A stretch of 20,908 nucleotides of DNA, taken from contig DEJE01000044.1 of NCBI GenBank assembly GCA_002353205.1, positions 26,960 to 47,867 of the forward strand, given 5' to 3'. The position numbers and the translations under genes were made by a program. The stretch's first letter is position 1. Every line of letters begins with the position of its first letter. Origin of the DNA: Prevotella sp. UBA2756. GTDB lineage: Bacteria; Bacteroidota; Bacteroidia; Bacteroidales; Bacteroidaceae. Shown piece by piece: positions 1-7,793 of this stretch. The notes beneath the pieces were generated by a model, which saw only the letters and a program-made list of their open reading frames with translations, was not told the DNA's origin and did not search any database.

Positions 1-30
1 GCCATTGCCGGTCTGCTGTTGCTCTACTGA
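1..30 (+). CDS. Possible 3' end of an upstream gene (partial)
   Basis: Frame 1 reads nine residues (AIAGLLLLY) and then TGA at 28-30. The short hydrophobic tail would suit the last membrane helix of a transporter. The 62 bases between this stop and the GH43 start hold no TAnnTTTG promoter box, so the GH43 gene could be read through from this upstream gene. Nine residues cannot identify a family, and this may be chance. Confidence 0.3.
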   Translation, partial: AIAGLLLLY

Positions 31-92
31 CCGGCCTCCAACGCTGACAATCATTTCTGTAACTAATAATTACCTATCAAAACAAACTCACA

Positions 93-1127
93 ATGAAACA
101 TCTGCTAACTGCCATCCTGTTGACAACAACCCTAACGGCCAACGCCCAAGAACAACGACAGCAATGGCCGACAGAGCCTTTCACGACAGACACCCTGATG
201 GTGCACGACCCCGTGATGGCCTATGAGAACGGCACCTACTATCTCTATGCCACAGGCATGGGCATACAGATGGCTACGTCGAAAGACCGCAAGACGTGGA
301 CCGTGTATCCTCAAGGGGTCCTGAAAGACGAAATACCGGCCTGGACACACGACTCGGTGCCAGATTTCAAGAAGCATATCTGGGCCCCCGATCTCATTCA
401 ATGGCACGGTCGTTGGTGGATGATGTACAGCTGTTCGTCGTTCGGCGTGAACACCTCGGCCATCGGACTCATCAGCAACACGACGCTCGACCCGCAGGCT
501 GACGACTATAAATGGCGCGACGAGGGCTGCGTCATCGCTTCGAAAGGGAAGCGCAACGACTGGAACGCCATCGATCCCAACATCATCATCGACGACAAGG
601 ACCAGGCGTGGATGACGTGGGGCTCGTTCTGGGACGGCATACAGCTGATACGCCTCGACGACACCATGCACCCGATGAAGGGATGGAAGCCGCGCACCAT
701 CGCCCGCAGGCACGCTCCGGGCAACTTCAGCCACGCCGAAGAAAACCCCACGTCGAAGTTTGCCGGACAGAACGCCATCGAGGCTCCTTTCATCATGAAG
801 CACGGAGGGTACTACTACCTGTTCGTGTCGTGGGACTACTGCTGCCGCGGCGCAAAGAGCAACTACCGCGTGGCCGTGGGACGAAGCCGTTCGGTGGAAG
901 GACCCTACGTGGACAGACTGGGCATGGACATGCGCCTGGGCGGCGGCAATCTGCTCATCGAGGGCGACAAGAAGGCGTTTGAGGCCCTGGGCCACTGCGC
1001 TGCCTACCACCTCAACGGTGAGGACCTCTTCATCTGCCACGGCTACAGTGCACCCCTCGGCGGTGCCTCGATCCTCGTGCAGAAGAAGATCGGCTGGACG
1101 GCCGACGGATGGCCCGAACTGAAATGA
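93..1127 (+). CDS. GH43 arabinanase-like glycoside hydrolase, secreted (periplasmic)
   Basis: A family 43 five-bladed propeller hydrolase of 344 residues, closest in motif pattern to arabinan endo-1,5-alpha-L-arabinanases. The catalytic set is visible: general base Asp39 in VHDPVM, pKa-modulating Asp161 in NAIDPN, acid Glu230 in NAIEAPFI. His316 in ICHGYSA matches the conserved active-site/metal histidine. The blade motif MTWGSFWDGIQL follows Asp161. A type I signal peptide (residues 1 to about 18, ending ANA-QE) has no lipobox, so the enzyme is probably periplasmic and would trim imported arabino-oligosaccharides. The ATG at 93 begins that signal peptide. The single-domain length is normal. 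The regulator gene follows after 17 bases, so the two are probably co-transcribed. The family is secure. Endo- versus exo-action and strict arabinan specificity are inferred from motifs and neighbours. Confidence 0.88.
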   Translation: MKHLLTAILLTTTLTANAQEQRQQWPTEPFTTDTLMVHDPVMAYENGTYYLYATGMGIQMATSKDRKTWTVYPQGVLKDEIPAWTHDSVPDFKKHIWAPDLIQWHGRWWMMYSCSSFGVNTSAIGLISNTTLDPQADDYKWRDEGCVIASKGKRNDWNAIDPNIIIDDKDQAWMTWGSFWDGIQLIRLDDTMHPMKGWKPRTIARRHAPGNFSHAEENPTSKFAGQNAIEAPFIMKHGGYYYLFVSWDYCCRGAKSNYRVAVGRSRSVEGPYVDRLGMDMRLGGGNLLIEGDKKAFEALGHCAAYHLNGEDLFICHGYSAPLGGASILVQKKIGWTADGWPELK

Positions 1128-1144
1128 TACAACCGTAGACAACG

Positions 1145-4100
1145 ATGAAGAAAGTACTGCTCCTCATCCTCACGATGACCCTGGCTCTCGGCATGGTGGC
1201 ACAGACACCCTTTGCCGAGCGCTACAACGTGGTCACGCTGGACATGCAGTCAGGACTGCCCAACAACCATGTCGACGACCTGCTCACCGACAGCTATGGT
1301 TTCATGTGGATAGCCTCCACGGGGGGCGGTCTGCTGAAATACGACGGATATACTTTCTTCTCGCCCACGGTCTACAACATGGGATTCACACCGCGCAGCA
1401 ACTCATGCCGACGCATTGCCGAGGACAAGCAGCACCGGCTCTGGGTGTGCTACGAGGAAGGCACCGACGTGATCGACCTGCTGACGATGCGGAAGATGCC
1501 AACCGACGGCGCGCAAAACGCCGAACTCGACTCCATCCTGTCGCAGCCGTCGGTCCATGTGCATTGCGACACGCAGGGTAACGTGTGGCTCGCCTCGCGT
1601 ACCTATATATATTATATGGTGTTCGACAACGAAGGAAAGCTGACGAAAACGCTGAAATACCGATACCGCAGCTCGGCTCCCGACGTGCAGATGCGCGACG
1701 TGGAGGGTAACGGCACGATATGGGCCGCTTTCGACGGCGGGCTCTACCGCCTCGTTCCCAACGGTGACAAGCTGGCGAAGCAGGAGATAGCCGTCGCTTT
1801 CCGCAACATGAACAGTGGGTTCATTGCCGACTTCGTGCAGGACGACAACCATATATGGGTGGGAACGGTGGACGGACTGTTTCGCTACAACAGGCACGAC
1901 CATTCGCTCAGACACTATACGCACGGACCGGAGGCAGGAAGTCTGTCGCACAACGCCACAACATGCCTCACGCTGACACCCGACGGGACGCTGCTCGTGG
2001 GCACGCTGGGCGGACTGGACGTCTATCAGGTGCAGACCGACAGCTTCGAGCACTGGTCGACGGTCTCGGCCACCCCGCTGGCGAGCGACTTCGTGACACG
2101 CGTCGTCATGCAAGGGCAGCAGATATGGATCGGAACGGAGACGGGAGGCATCGTCAGGCTTGCCCCAAGGCAGCTGCAGTTGCGCAACTATGTGCACAAG
2201 GCCGACGAGCCGACGTCGCTGTCGCAGAACGCCGTGAACGCCATGTATACCACCGCCGACGGCACACTGTGGGCAGGAACGGTGGAGGGCGGACTGAACT
2301 GCAGGCTTCCCGGCAGCCAGACGTTCATACACATCACGAAAGGTAACAGCCTGCTGCCGCACAACTCCGTCTCGGTCATCACCGCCGACGCTTCGGGGCA
2401 GCTCTGGGTGGGCACCTGGGGCGGCGGACTGTGCTCGGTGGACGGCCAGCAGCGAACGGTGAAGCCGCTGATAATCCCCGCTCCCTACAGCGTGCTGACG
2501 CAATATGTCGGGGCGTTGGCCTACGATGCCATCAACAACGGACTCTGGATAGGGGCGAACAACGGGCTCTTCTTCTACGATTTCGCGACGAACTCGATTG
2601 TGGAACCCTTTGATGGCTGTCGCGAGGTGAGAGGATGTATCGGCTCGCTCATCTCGAAGGAGGGCGAACTGTGGATGGGATGTCTCGACGGCTTGCGCGT
2701 GGTGGACCTGAAGAGCCGCGACGGCAAGGGACGCTTCAAGACGCGAACGCTGCGCTATCGGCTCGACATGCCGGAGAGCGGCATCATAGAAAAGATATGT
2801 TGCTTCTGTCAGACAGGCGACGGAACGATTTGGCTGGGGAGCAATGTGTATGGACTCTACCAACGGACGGTCGACGCCAAGGGTCAGGAACGTTTCCTCA
2901 GGTACACGCAACAGCAGGGTCTGGCCAACAATGCCGTGAAGGGCATAGTGGAAGACAACCGCGGGCAACTGTGGATCGCGACGAACAACGGGCTCTCGCT
3001 GATGAACCGCGAGAAGGGAGTCTTCACCAACTACGGCACCGACGACGGTCTGGCCTGCCAGCAGTTCTACTGGAACTCGGCCGTGAAAGGCCCCGACGGC
3101 ACCGTCTTCCTGGGCTCCGAGAGGGCACTGACCGAGCTGAGCGGTGAGAACAAAAGCCTGCAAGGGCCGCAGGGACGACTGCGGTTCACGCACCTCACCA
3201 TCGACAATATAGACATTACGGCCGAATCAGAGCATCTGGACCTTGACATCTCGCAGGCCACGCGAATCAAGATGCACGAGAGCAACAAGTCGCTGGTGCT
3301 CAGTTTCTCGGCACTCAACTTCGTCGGTGAGCACAGCGGAACGTACAGCTATCGACTGAATGGCTTCGACAACGAATGGACCAAGCTGCCCGCGGGGGAG
3401 CACATCGTGCGCTTCACGTCGATTCCTCCTGGTTCATACACGCTGGAAGTGCGCTATGAGTCGGCCTTCAGCGAGGAGCGACAGGAGATGATAGCGATCG
3501 ATATCGACGTGGCACCCTATTTCTGGCACAGCTGGTGGTTCATTGCCATAGCCCTCGTGCTGTTGTCGGTGGCAGTGTCGTGGGTCTATCGCAGACGGCT
3601 GCAGTACATCAGCCGGAAGATCAAGGCCGAGGAGGAACGGCGGTTGATGGCTCCCATCGAGAAAGCCGTGCTCGAAAGCGAGAACCCTGAGCAGATGCAG
3701 GCGCGCATCCAGGATATCCTTCACATTCAGAAGACGCTCGAGGAGAGTTCGGAAAAGACCGCCGATGCCGACAACGAGAAGGCCAAGATGGCATCGCGTC
3801 CGTTCATGGAGAAGGTGACGGAGGTGATGGAACAGAACTATATGAACTCCGACTTCGGCGTTCAGGAGATGTGCGATGCGATGGGCATGAGCCGTTCGCT
3901 GCTGTCGAAGCGCCTCAACGAGGAGGCCGGTCTGCCCGCCACACAGTTCATTCGCAACTACCGTCTGGGTATCGCCCGTCGGCTCCTGGGCAAGAAAGAC
4001 AGCTCGCGCAACATTGCTGAGATAGCGTTCAGCGTGGGCTTCAACGATCCGAAATACTTCACCCGTTGCTTCACGAAGCAGTATGGCGTCAGTCCGAGCA

Positions 4101-4192
4101 ACTATTCGGCAGCGGGAGAACAGGATGCAAAACAAACGGATGGTGGAGAAGAAAGCGGCGAAAACGGGGCTATGGAGCCGGTTTTGTCCTAA
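1145..4192 (+). CDS. Membrane-spanning PUL regulator: periplasmic propeller, Y_Y_Y, AraC-type HTH; lacks kinase and receiver
   Basis: A 1015-residue transcription regulator in the inner membrane. Order: signal sequence (1-19); about 700 residues of two-component-regulator propeller repeats (recurring W[IVA]G[TA]..GGL and LPNN motifs); Y_Y_Y domain (about 720-790); one transmembrane helix (about 797-815) with RRR on its cytoplasmic side; a charged, probably coiled-coil linker (about 820-880); AraC HTH domain (about 887-985) with the family signature at 965-984 (GFNDPKYFTRCF); an acidic tail. The periplasmic half matches hybrid two-component sensors of polysaccharide loci, but the linker has no phosphoacceptor His region, no ATPase N/G boxes and no receiver Asp. 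Typical hybrid sensors run to about 1300-1400 residues. I infer a one-component sensor-activator of the downstream susC operon. The direct repeats just after its stop codon are the obvious target. The inducer is probably an arabino-oligosaccharide. Confidence 0.9.
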   Translation: MKKVLLLILTMTLALGMVAQTPFAERYNVVTLDMQSGLPNNHVDDLLTDSYGFMWIASTGGGLLKYDGYTFFSPTVYNMGFTPRSNSCRRIAEDKQHRLWVCYEEGTDVIDLLTMRKMPTDGAQNAELDSILSQPSVHVHCDTQGNVWLASRTYIYYMVFDNEGKLTKTLKYRYRSSAPDVQMRDVEGNGTIWAAFDGGLYRLVPNGDKLAKQEIAVAFRNMNSGFIADFVQDDNHIWVGTVDGLFRYNRHDHSLRHYTHGPEAGSLSHNATTCLTLTPDGTLLVGTLGGLDVYQVQTDSFEHWSTVSATPLASDFVTRVVMQGQQIWIGTETGGIVRLAPRQLQLRNYVHKADEPTSLSQNAVNAMYTTADGTLWAGTVEGGLNCRLPGSQTFIHITKGNSLLPHNSVSVITADASGQLWVGTWGGGLCSVDGQQRTVKPLIIPAPYSVLTQYVGALAYDAINNGLWIGANNGLFFYDFATNSIVEPFDGCREVRGCIGSLISKEGELWMGCLDGLRVVDLKSRDGKGRFKTRTLRYRLDMPESGIIEKICCFCQTGDGTIWLGSNVYGLYQRTVDAKGQERFLRYTQQQGLANNAVKGIVEDNRGQLWIATNNGLSLMNREKGVFTNYGTDDGLACQQFYWNSAVKGPDGTVFLGSERALTELSGENKSLQGPQGRLRFTHLTIDNIDITAESEHLDLDISQATRIKMHESNKSLVLSFSALNFVGEHSGTYSYRLNGFDNEWTKLPAGEHIVRFTSIPPGSYTLEVRYESAFSEERQEMIAIDIDVAPYFWHSWWFIAIALVLLSVAVSWVYRRRLQYISRKIKAEEERRLMAPIEKAVLESENPEQMQARIQDILHIQKTLEESSEKTADADNEKAKMASRPFMEKVTEVMEQNYMNSDFGVQEMCDAMGMSRSLLSKRLNEEAGLPATQFIRNYRLGIARRLLGKKDSSRNIAEIAFSVGFNDPKYFTRCFTKQYGVSPSNYSAAGEQDAKQTDGGEESGENGAMEPVLS

Positions 4193-4207
4193 AAAGAAGC
4201 CTTTTTC

Positions 4208-4242
4208 TCGTTTTGTCCACCCATTATTTCGTTTTGTCCACC
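4208..4242 (+). promoter_or_regulatory. Direct-repeat operator upstream of the susC operon
   Basis: The 14-base element TCGTTTTGTCCACC occurs identically at 4208-4221 and 4229-4242, a 21-base period, i.e. two helical turns. AraC-family regulators commonly bind tandem half-sites on one DNA face, and this one sits next to an AraC-type regulator gene. The second copy ends where the -33 element would be relative to the -7 box at 4263, as in class II activation. A partial third copy (GTTTTGTCC) lies at 4181-4189, inside the last codons of the regulator. I did not notice the element elsewhere in the window. The repeat is seen directly. Binding by the neighbouring regulator is inference. Confidence 0.65.
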
Positions 4243-4262
4243 ATAACGCGTGTATATTTTAC

Positions 4263-4270
4263 TACTTTTG
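4263..4270 (+). promoter_or_regulatory. -7 promoter box of the susC operon
   Basis: TACTTTTG is an exact match to the Bacteroidetes -7 consensus TAnnTTTG. With the 20-base spacing seen at other promoters in this window, the -33 TTG should lie at 4240-4242, but the bases there are ACC, within the operator repeat. The missing -33 element suggests dependence on an activator. Transcription would start near 4276, giving a leader of about 265 nt. Confidence 0.55.
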
Positions 4271-4276
4271 TACGCT

Positions 4277-4543
4277 TTTAATCGTGAACGCAGTGACGCG
4301 TGGGATGAGAGCCATGACAAATTACAATAATAACTAATAAACAATATTTAAGTACTAACCACTATCGTCGTTTCGCTATGATCAGGAATTCATTCTTTGC
4401 ATTCATTTGCATCATCGGATGATCTCCGCAGCGCGCTCTGGATGAAGAACGGGGCGGTGGCGTACACTTGCATCGGCTCCTTCCATACCAAGGCCGGCCA
4501 TACAAGCTTTATAATTCCATAACATATCAAACCAATAAAACAA
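4277..4543 (+). other. Long 5' leader of the susC operon
   Basis: This non-coding stretch lies between the predicted transcription start and the susC start codon. It begins AT-rich, then has a more GC-rich block (about 4420-4500) and ends in an A-rich tract before the start. It holds a possible 14-codon mini-ORF (4378-4422) and, overlapping its end, a small ATCATC/GATGAT palindrome at about 4410-4422. I recognise no riboswitch or known RNA family. The length is more than an untranslated region needs, so a post-transcriptional control function is possible but not shown. Confidence 0.4.
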
Positions 4544-7500
4544 ATGACAATGAGAAAACAGTTTTTATTCTCTGCGATGCTGACGCTGGGCGTCATGGCA
4601 GGCCTCGTGGTCTGTCCTGTTCCCGCGGAGGCATCTGTGACACAGTCGCAGACTATCAAGGTCAGTGGACAAGTTGTTGACCAAGATGGAGAGCCTCTCA
4701 TTGGAGCAACAGTCAGGGTGAAAGACTCCGAAAACGGATCGGTCACCGACATCGACGGTAATTTCCAGATGAATGCTCCTGCCAATGGTACTCTCGTGGT
4801 GAGCTACGTCGGTTTCCAGGACGCTCAGGTGGCCATCGGCGGCCGTAGTGATCTGGGCCAGATCAAGCTCTCTTCTGATTCAAAGCTTCTCGACCAGGTG
4901 GTCGTCGTCGGTTACGGTACTCAGAAGAAGGCCGACCTGACGGGTTCGGTGGCCATCGTGAACGCCGAGGAAATGAAGCGCGTGTCGAACTCCAACATTT
5001 CCACGATGCTCGAAGGTAAGGTGGCTGGTGTGCAGATCACCTCCGACGGTCAGCCCGGCGCCGACCCGTCGGTGCGCATCCGCGGTATCGGCTCGTTCGG
5101 CAGCACTGCCCCGCTGTATGTGGTCGACGGTGTGCCCATGGGAACCACTATCCGCGACTTCTCTCCGAACGACATCGAGACCATCCAGGTGCTGAAGGAC
5201 GCTTCTGCCGGTGCCATCTACGGTTCTCGTGCCGCTAACGGTGTGGTGATCATCACCACAAAGAACGGTAAGAAGGATCAGCCCGTGAAGGTGGACTATA
5301 AAGGCTACTTTGGTATCGACGTGATTCCAAGCAGCACTTACGACATCATGGATGCCAACCAGTACAGCAACTATCTGGGCCAGGCAGCAGCCAACTCCAA
5401 CACGCCGCTGCCCAGCGGTTATTCGCTGAACCCCGAGACTGGCAAGTATCAGTTCATGGATGGCACCAATACCGACTGGTTCAAGGAAGTGTTCAAGACA
5501 GGAACCCGTCAGAACCACAACATCAACTTGAGCGGTGGTGGTGCAAACAACACCTACAACGTAGGTCTTGACTATTTCCAGCAGAAGGGTACACTGGAGG
5601 GCGCAGGTCCTAACTACCAGCGTTTCACTGCCCGCGTGAACAACACGATGGACACCAAGTTCATCCAGTTCCGCACCAGCCTGGTTTACTCTCACTCCAA
5701 TCAGGACGGTATGGGTCTGTCGAATGCCAACGAATACGTGCAGGGGCTTTACGGCGACGTGACCAACGTGTTGCGCGGTACGCTGCTGATGCAGCCCACC
5801 ATCAAGGCCTACGACGAGAGCACCTGGTATCTGGACGACAAAGTGCCGGCTGCCCGCAACTACAGCTATGATGCCTACGGCTATGGTGTTTACTATAACG
5901 ACATTCACGGTGACATTTCCGCATCCAACCCCCTGTTGGTTAACAACAAGCTGACACGTAACACGATTGTTGACCGCGTAGTAGGTACAGGTTCTGCCGA
6001 TGTGAACCTGCTGAAGATGATTGGCATCGATAGCAAGAGCCACAAGCTGAACTATAAGCTGAACCTCTCTTACAGCAAGACCCACGCCATGGATAAGACA
6101 TGGATTGGCGCATGGATCCAGAGCAACCGCGTATATCTTGACAAGACCAACGAGACGCTGACCGAGAACAAGCGCACGTATTCAGACTTCCTGGCTGAGA
6201 ACACACTGACCTACGATGCTACCCTCGGCCTTCACCACTTCAATCTGCTTGGTGGTATCACTTATGAGGAAGAGAACACTCACATCCTGAACGCCTGGGG
6301 CAAGAACTATCCCGAGCCTTACTATCTGCAGATTGGCAACGGTTCCGACCGCGATGCAAGTTCTGAAGAATACAAGCACGCCCTGACTTCATTCATCGGC
6401 CGTCTGATTTACGACTACGACAGCAAGTATCTGCTTTCCGTCATTCTCCGTCGTGACGGCAGCTCACGCCTGACCAAGGACATCCGCTGGGGCACCTTCC
6501 CCTCAGTATCTGTGGGATGGCGTCTTGACAGGGAGAAGTTCTTCCCCGTGAATGCCAACATCATCAACATGTTCAAGATTCGTGCAAGCTACGGTGAACT
6601 CGGTAATGAGAACATCGGAGAGTATGCTTATCTTGCAACCTACAGAGCAGGCTACATGTCGTACAGCTTCAACAACAACGTAGTGTATGGTACATCCATC
6701 GAAGACTTCGTTAACGGAAACCTCGCATGGGAGAAGAAGAAGACAACCAACGTAGGTCTTGACGTCGCATTGTTCAACAACCGCATCGAGTTCACCGCTG
6801 AGTGGTACAAGAACAAGTCAACCGACCTGCTCTACAACGTTCCCGTTCCTGCCAATGCAGGCGTAAGAAATGAGACCGTGACGATGAATGCTGCCGAGAT
6901 GGAAAACAGCGGTTTTGAGTTCTCTCTGACCTATCGCAACAACGACCACCCGCTGAAGCACCAGATCAGTGCCAACCTGAGCACGCTGAAGAACAAGGTT
7001 ACCTCTCTTGGTTTCGGCAATCAGTCGTATATCACTGGCGACTATGCAACCTTCGTCGGACAGGAAGTCGGACAGTTCTATGGATGGATCTATGAAGGTA
7101 TTGCCCGCACACAGGCCGACCTTGACGCCCATGCCACACAGACTGGCGCACAGATTGGTGACTGCCTCTATAAGGACGTGAGCGGCCCGAATGGCGAGCC
7201 CGACGGCATAATTGACGCTAACGACCGCGTCGTGCTGGGCAGCGGTCTGCCTAAGATCAGCTTCGGTCTGAGTGCTCATCTGGAGTACAAGAATTTCGAC
7301 CTGAGCATTTCCACGTTCGGTGCACTCAACTATCATGTCAGCGACGGTATCTACAACAGTCTGAACTCTTGCTACGGCTGGGCCAACAAGGATGTTGAGA
7401 TTGGTGATGCCAACCGCTATTCGGAAGACGGTCTGACCTACATTTCAAGTGTTCCCCGTACCTACATCACTGCTAACGGTGAGGGCTGGAACGACTACTT

Positions 7501-7756
7501 CAGCGATCGTAAGATCCAGAATGCCGCTTACTGGAAACTGGCCAACATCGAACTTGGCTACAACTTCCCCGACAAGTGGTTCAAAGGCACCATTTCGGGA
7601 GCCCGCATCTACGTATCGGCTCAGAACCTCTACACCTTGACAAAGTATAAGGGATACAATGTGGACTATGCCGGCGGCACCTTCACCCCGGGCTTCAACT
7701 GGTGTTCTTATCCCAGCGCACGTAGTTTCATGGCTGGTGTCCTCTTCTCCTTCTAA
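4544..7756 (+). CDS. SusC-like TonB-dependent outer-membrane transporter (arabinan locus)
   Basis: Outer-membrane importer of 1070 residues, the pore of a SusCD complex, driven by TonB-ExbBD. Visible parts: signal peptide (1 to about 30, ending AEA); carboxypeptidase-regulatory-like domain (about 38-110; VSGQVVDQDGEPLIGATV and DIDGNF motifs); a TonB-box-like segment at 116-129 (LDQVVVVGYGTQKK); plug domain (about 130-240) with VRIRG, YVVDGVP and the hallmark LKDASAGAIYGSRAANGV; then a beta-barrel ending in the aromatic VLFSF. Length and order are standard for SusC. It is the first gene after the operator/promoter, and susD follows 37 bases later. The start at 4544 (MTMRKQ) could equally be the ATG at 4550 (MRKQ). 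The arabino-oligosaccharide substrate is inferred from the flanking GH43 enzymes. Confidence 0.93.
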   Translation: MTMRKQFLFSAMLTLGVMAGLVVCPVPAEASVTQSQTIKVSGQVVDQDGEPLIGATVRVKDSENGSVTDIDGNFQMNAPANGTLVVSYVGFQDAQVAIGGRSDLGQIKLSSDSKLLDQVVVVGYGTQKKADLTGSVAIVNAEEMKRVSNSNISTMLEGKVAGVQITSDGQPGADPSVRIRGIGSFGSTAPLYVVDGVPMGTTIRDFSPNDIETIQVLKDASAGAIYGSRAANGVVIITTKNGKKDQPVKVDYKGYFGIDVIPSSTYDIMDANQYSNYLGQAAANSNTPLPSGYSLNPETGKYQFMDGTNTDWFKEVFKTGTRQNHNINLSGGGANNTYNVGLDYFQQKGTLEGAGPNYQRFTARVNNTMDTKFIQFRTSLVYSHSNQDGMGLSNANEYVQGLYGDVTNVLRGTLLMQPTIKAYDESTWYLDDKVPAARNYSYDAYGYGVYYNDIHGDISASNPLLVNNKLTRNTIVDRVVGTGSADVNLLKMIGIDSKSHKLNYKLNLSYSKTHAMDKTWIGAWIQSNRVYLDKTNETLTENKRTYSDFLAENTLTYDATLGLHHFNLLGGITYEEENTHILNAWGKNYPEPYYLQIGNGSDRDASSEEYKHALTSFIGRLIYDYDSKYLLSVILRRDGSSRLTKDIRWGTFPSVSVGWRLDREKFFPVNANIINMFKIRASYGELGNENIGEYAYLATYRAGYMSYSFNNNVVYGTSIEDFVNGNLAWEKKKTTNVGLDVALFNNRIEFTAEWYKNKSTDLLYNVPVPANAGVRNETVTMNAAEMENSGFEFSLTYRNNDHPLKHQISANLSTLKNKVTSLGFGNQSYITGDYATFVGQEVGQFYGWIYEGIARTQADLDAHATQTGAQIGDCLYKDVSGPNGEPDGIIDANDRVVLGSGLPKISFGLSAHLEYKNFDLSISTFGALNYHVSDGIYNSLNSCYGWANKDVEIGDANRYSEDGLTYISSVPRTYITANGEGWNDYFSDRKIQNAAYWKLANIELGYNFPDKWFKGTISGARIYVSAQNLYTLTKYKGYNVDYAGGTFTPGFNWCSYPSARSFMAGVLFSF

Positions 7757-7793
7757 TGAATTGATAATAGATAATTGATAATTGAGAATCATT
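7757..7793. repeat. AT-rich TTGATAA/ATTGATA microrepeats between susC and susD
   Basis: The 37 bases after the susC stop consist mostly of overlapping TTGATAA/ATTGATAATTGA-like units. A similar spacer of near-tandem CATAATG units occurs between the second susC/susD pair at 17630-17671. Such runs are common between Bacteroidales genes (established experience, not checked here). No hairpin strong enough for a terminator is present, so the two genes should be co-transcribed. Confidence 0.45.

Noticed and set aside
1403..3193. 596-codon open frame on the - strand inside the regulator gene
   Set aside because: It lies wholly opposite a gene with clear domains. Its translation is low-complexity in Val/Arg/His with no motif or signal, as expected of an antisense shadow in GC-rich codons.
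4191..4206. AAAAAG/CTTTTT hairpin after the regulator as a terminator
   Set aside because: Six A/T-dominated pairs with no uninterrupted T-tract after the stem. Too weak to call, though it may add to separation from the susC operon.
4880..6085. 401-codon - strand frame inside the first susC
   Set aside because: Shadow of the SusC plug and barrel coding sequence, with no family resemblance. Similar long - strand frames opposite 132-1142 and 10624-11514 were rejected for the same reason.
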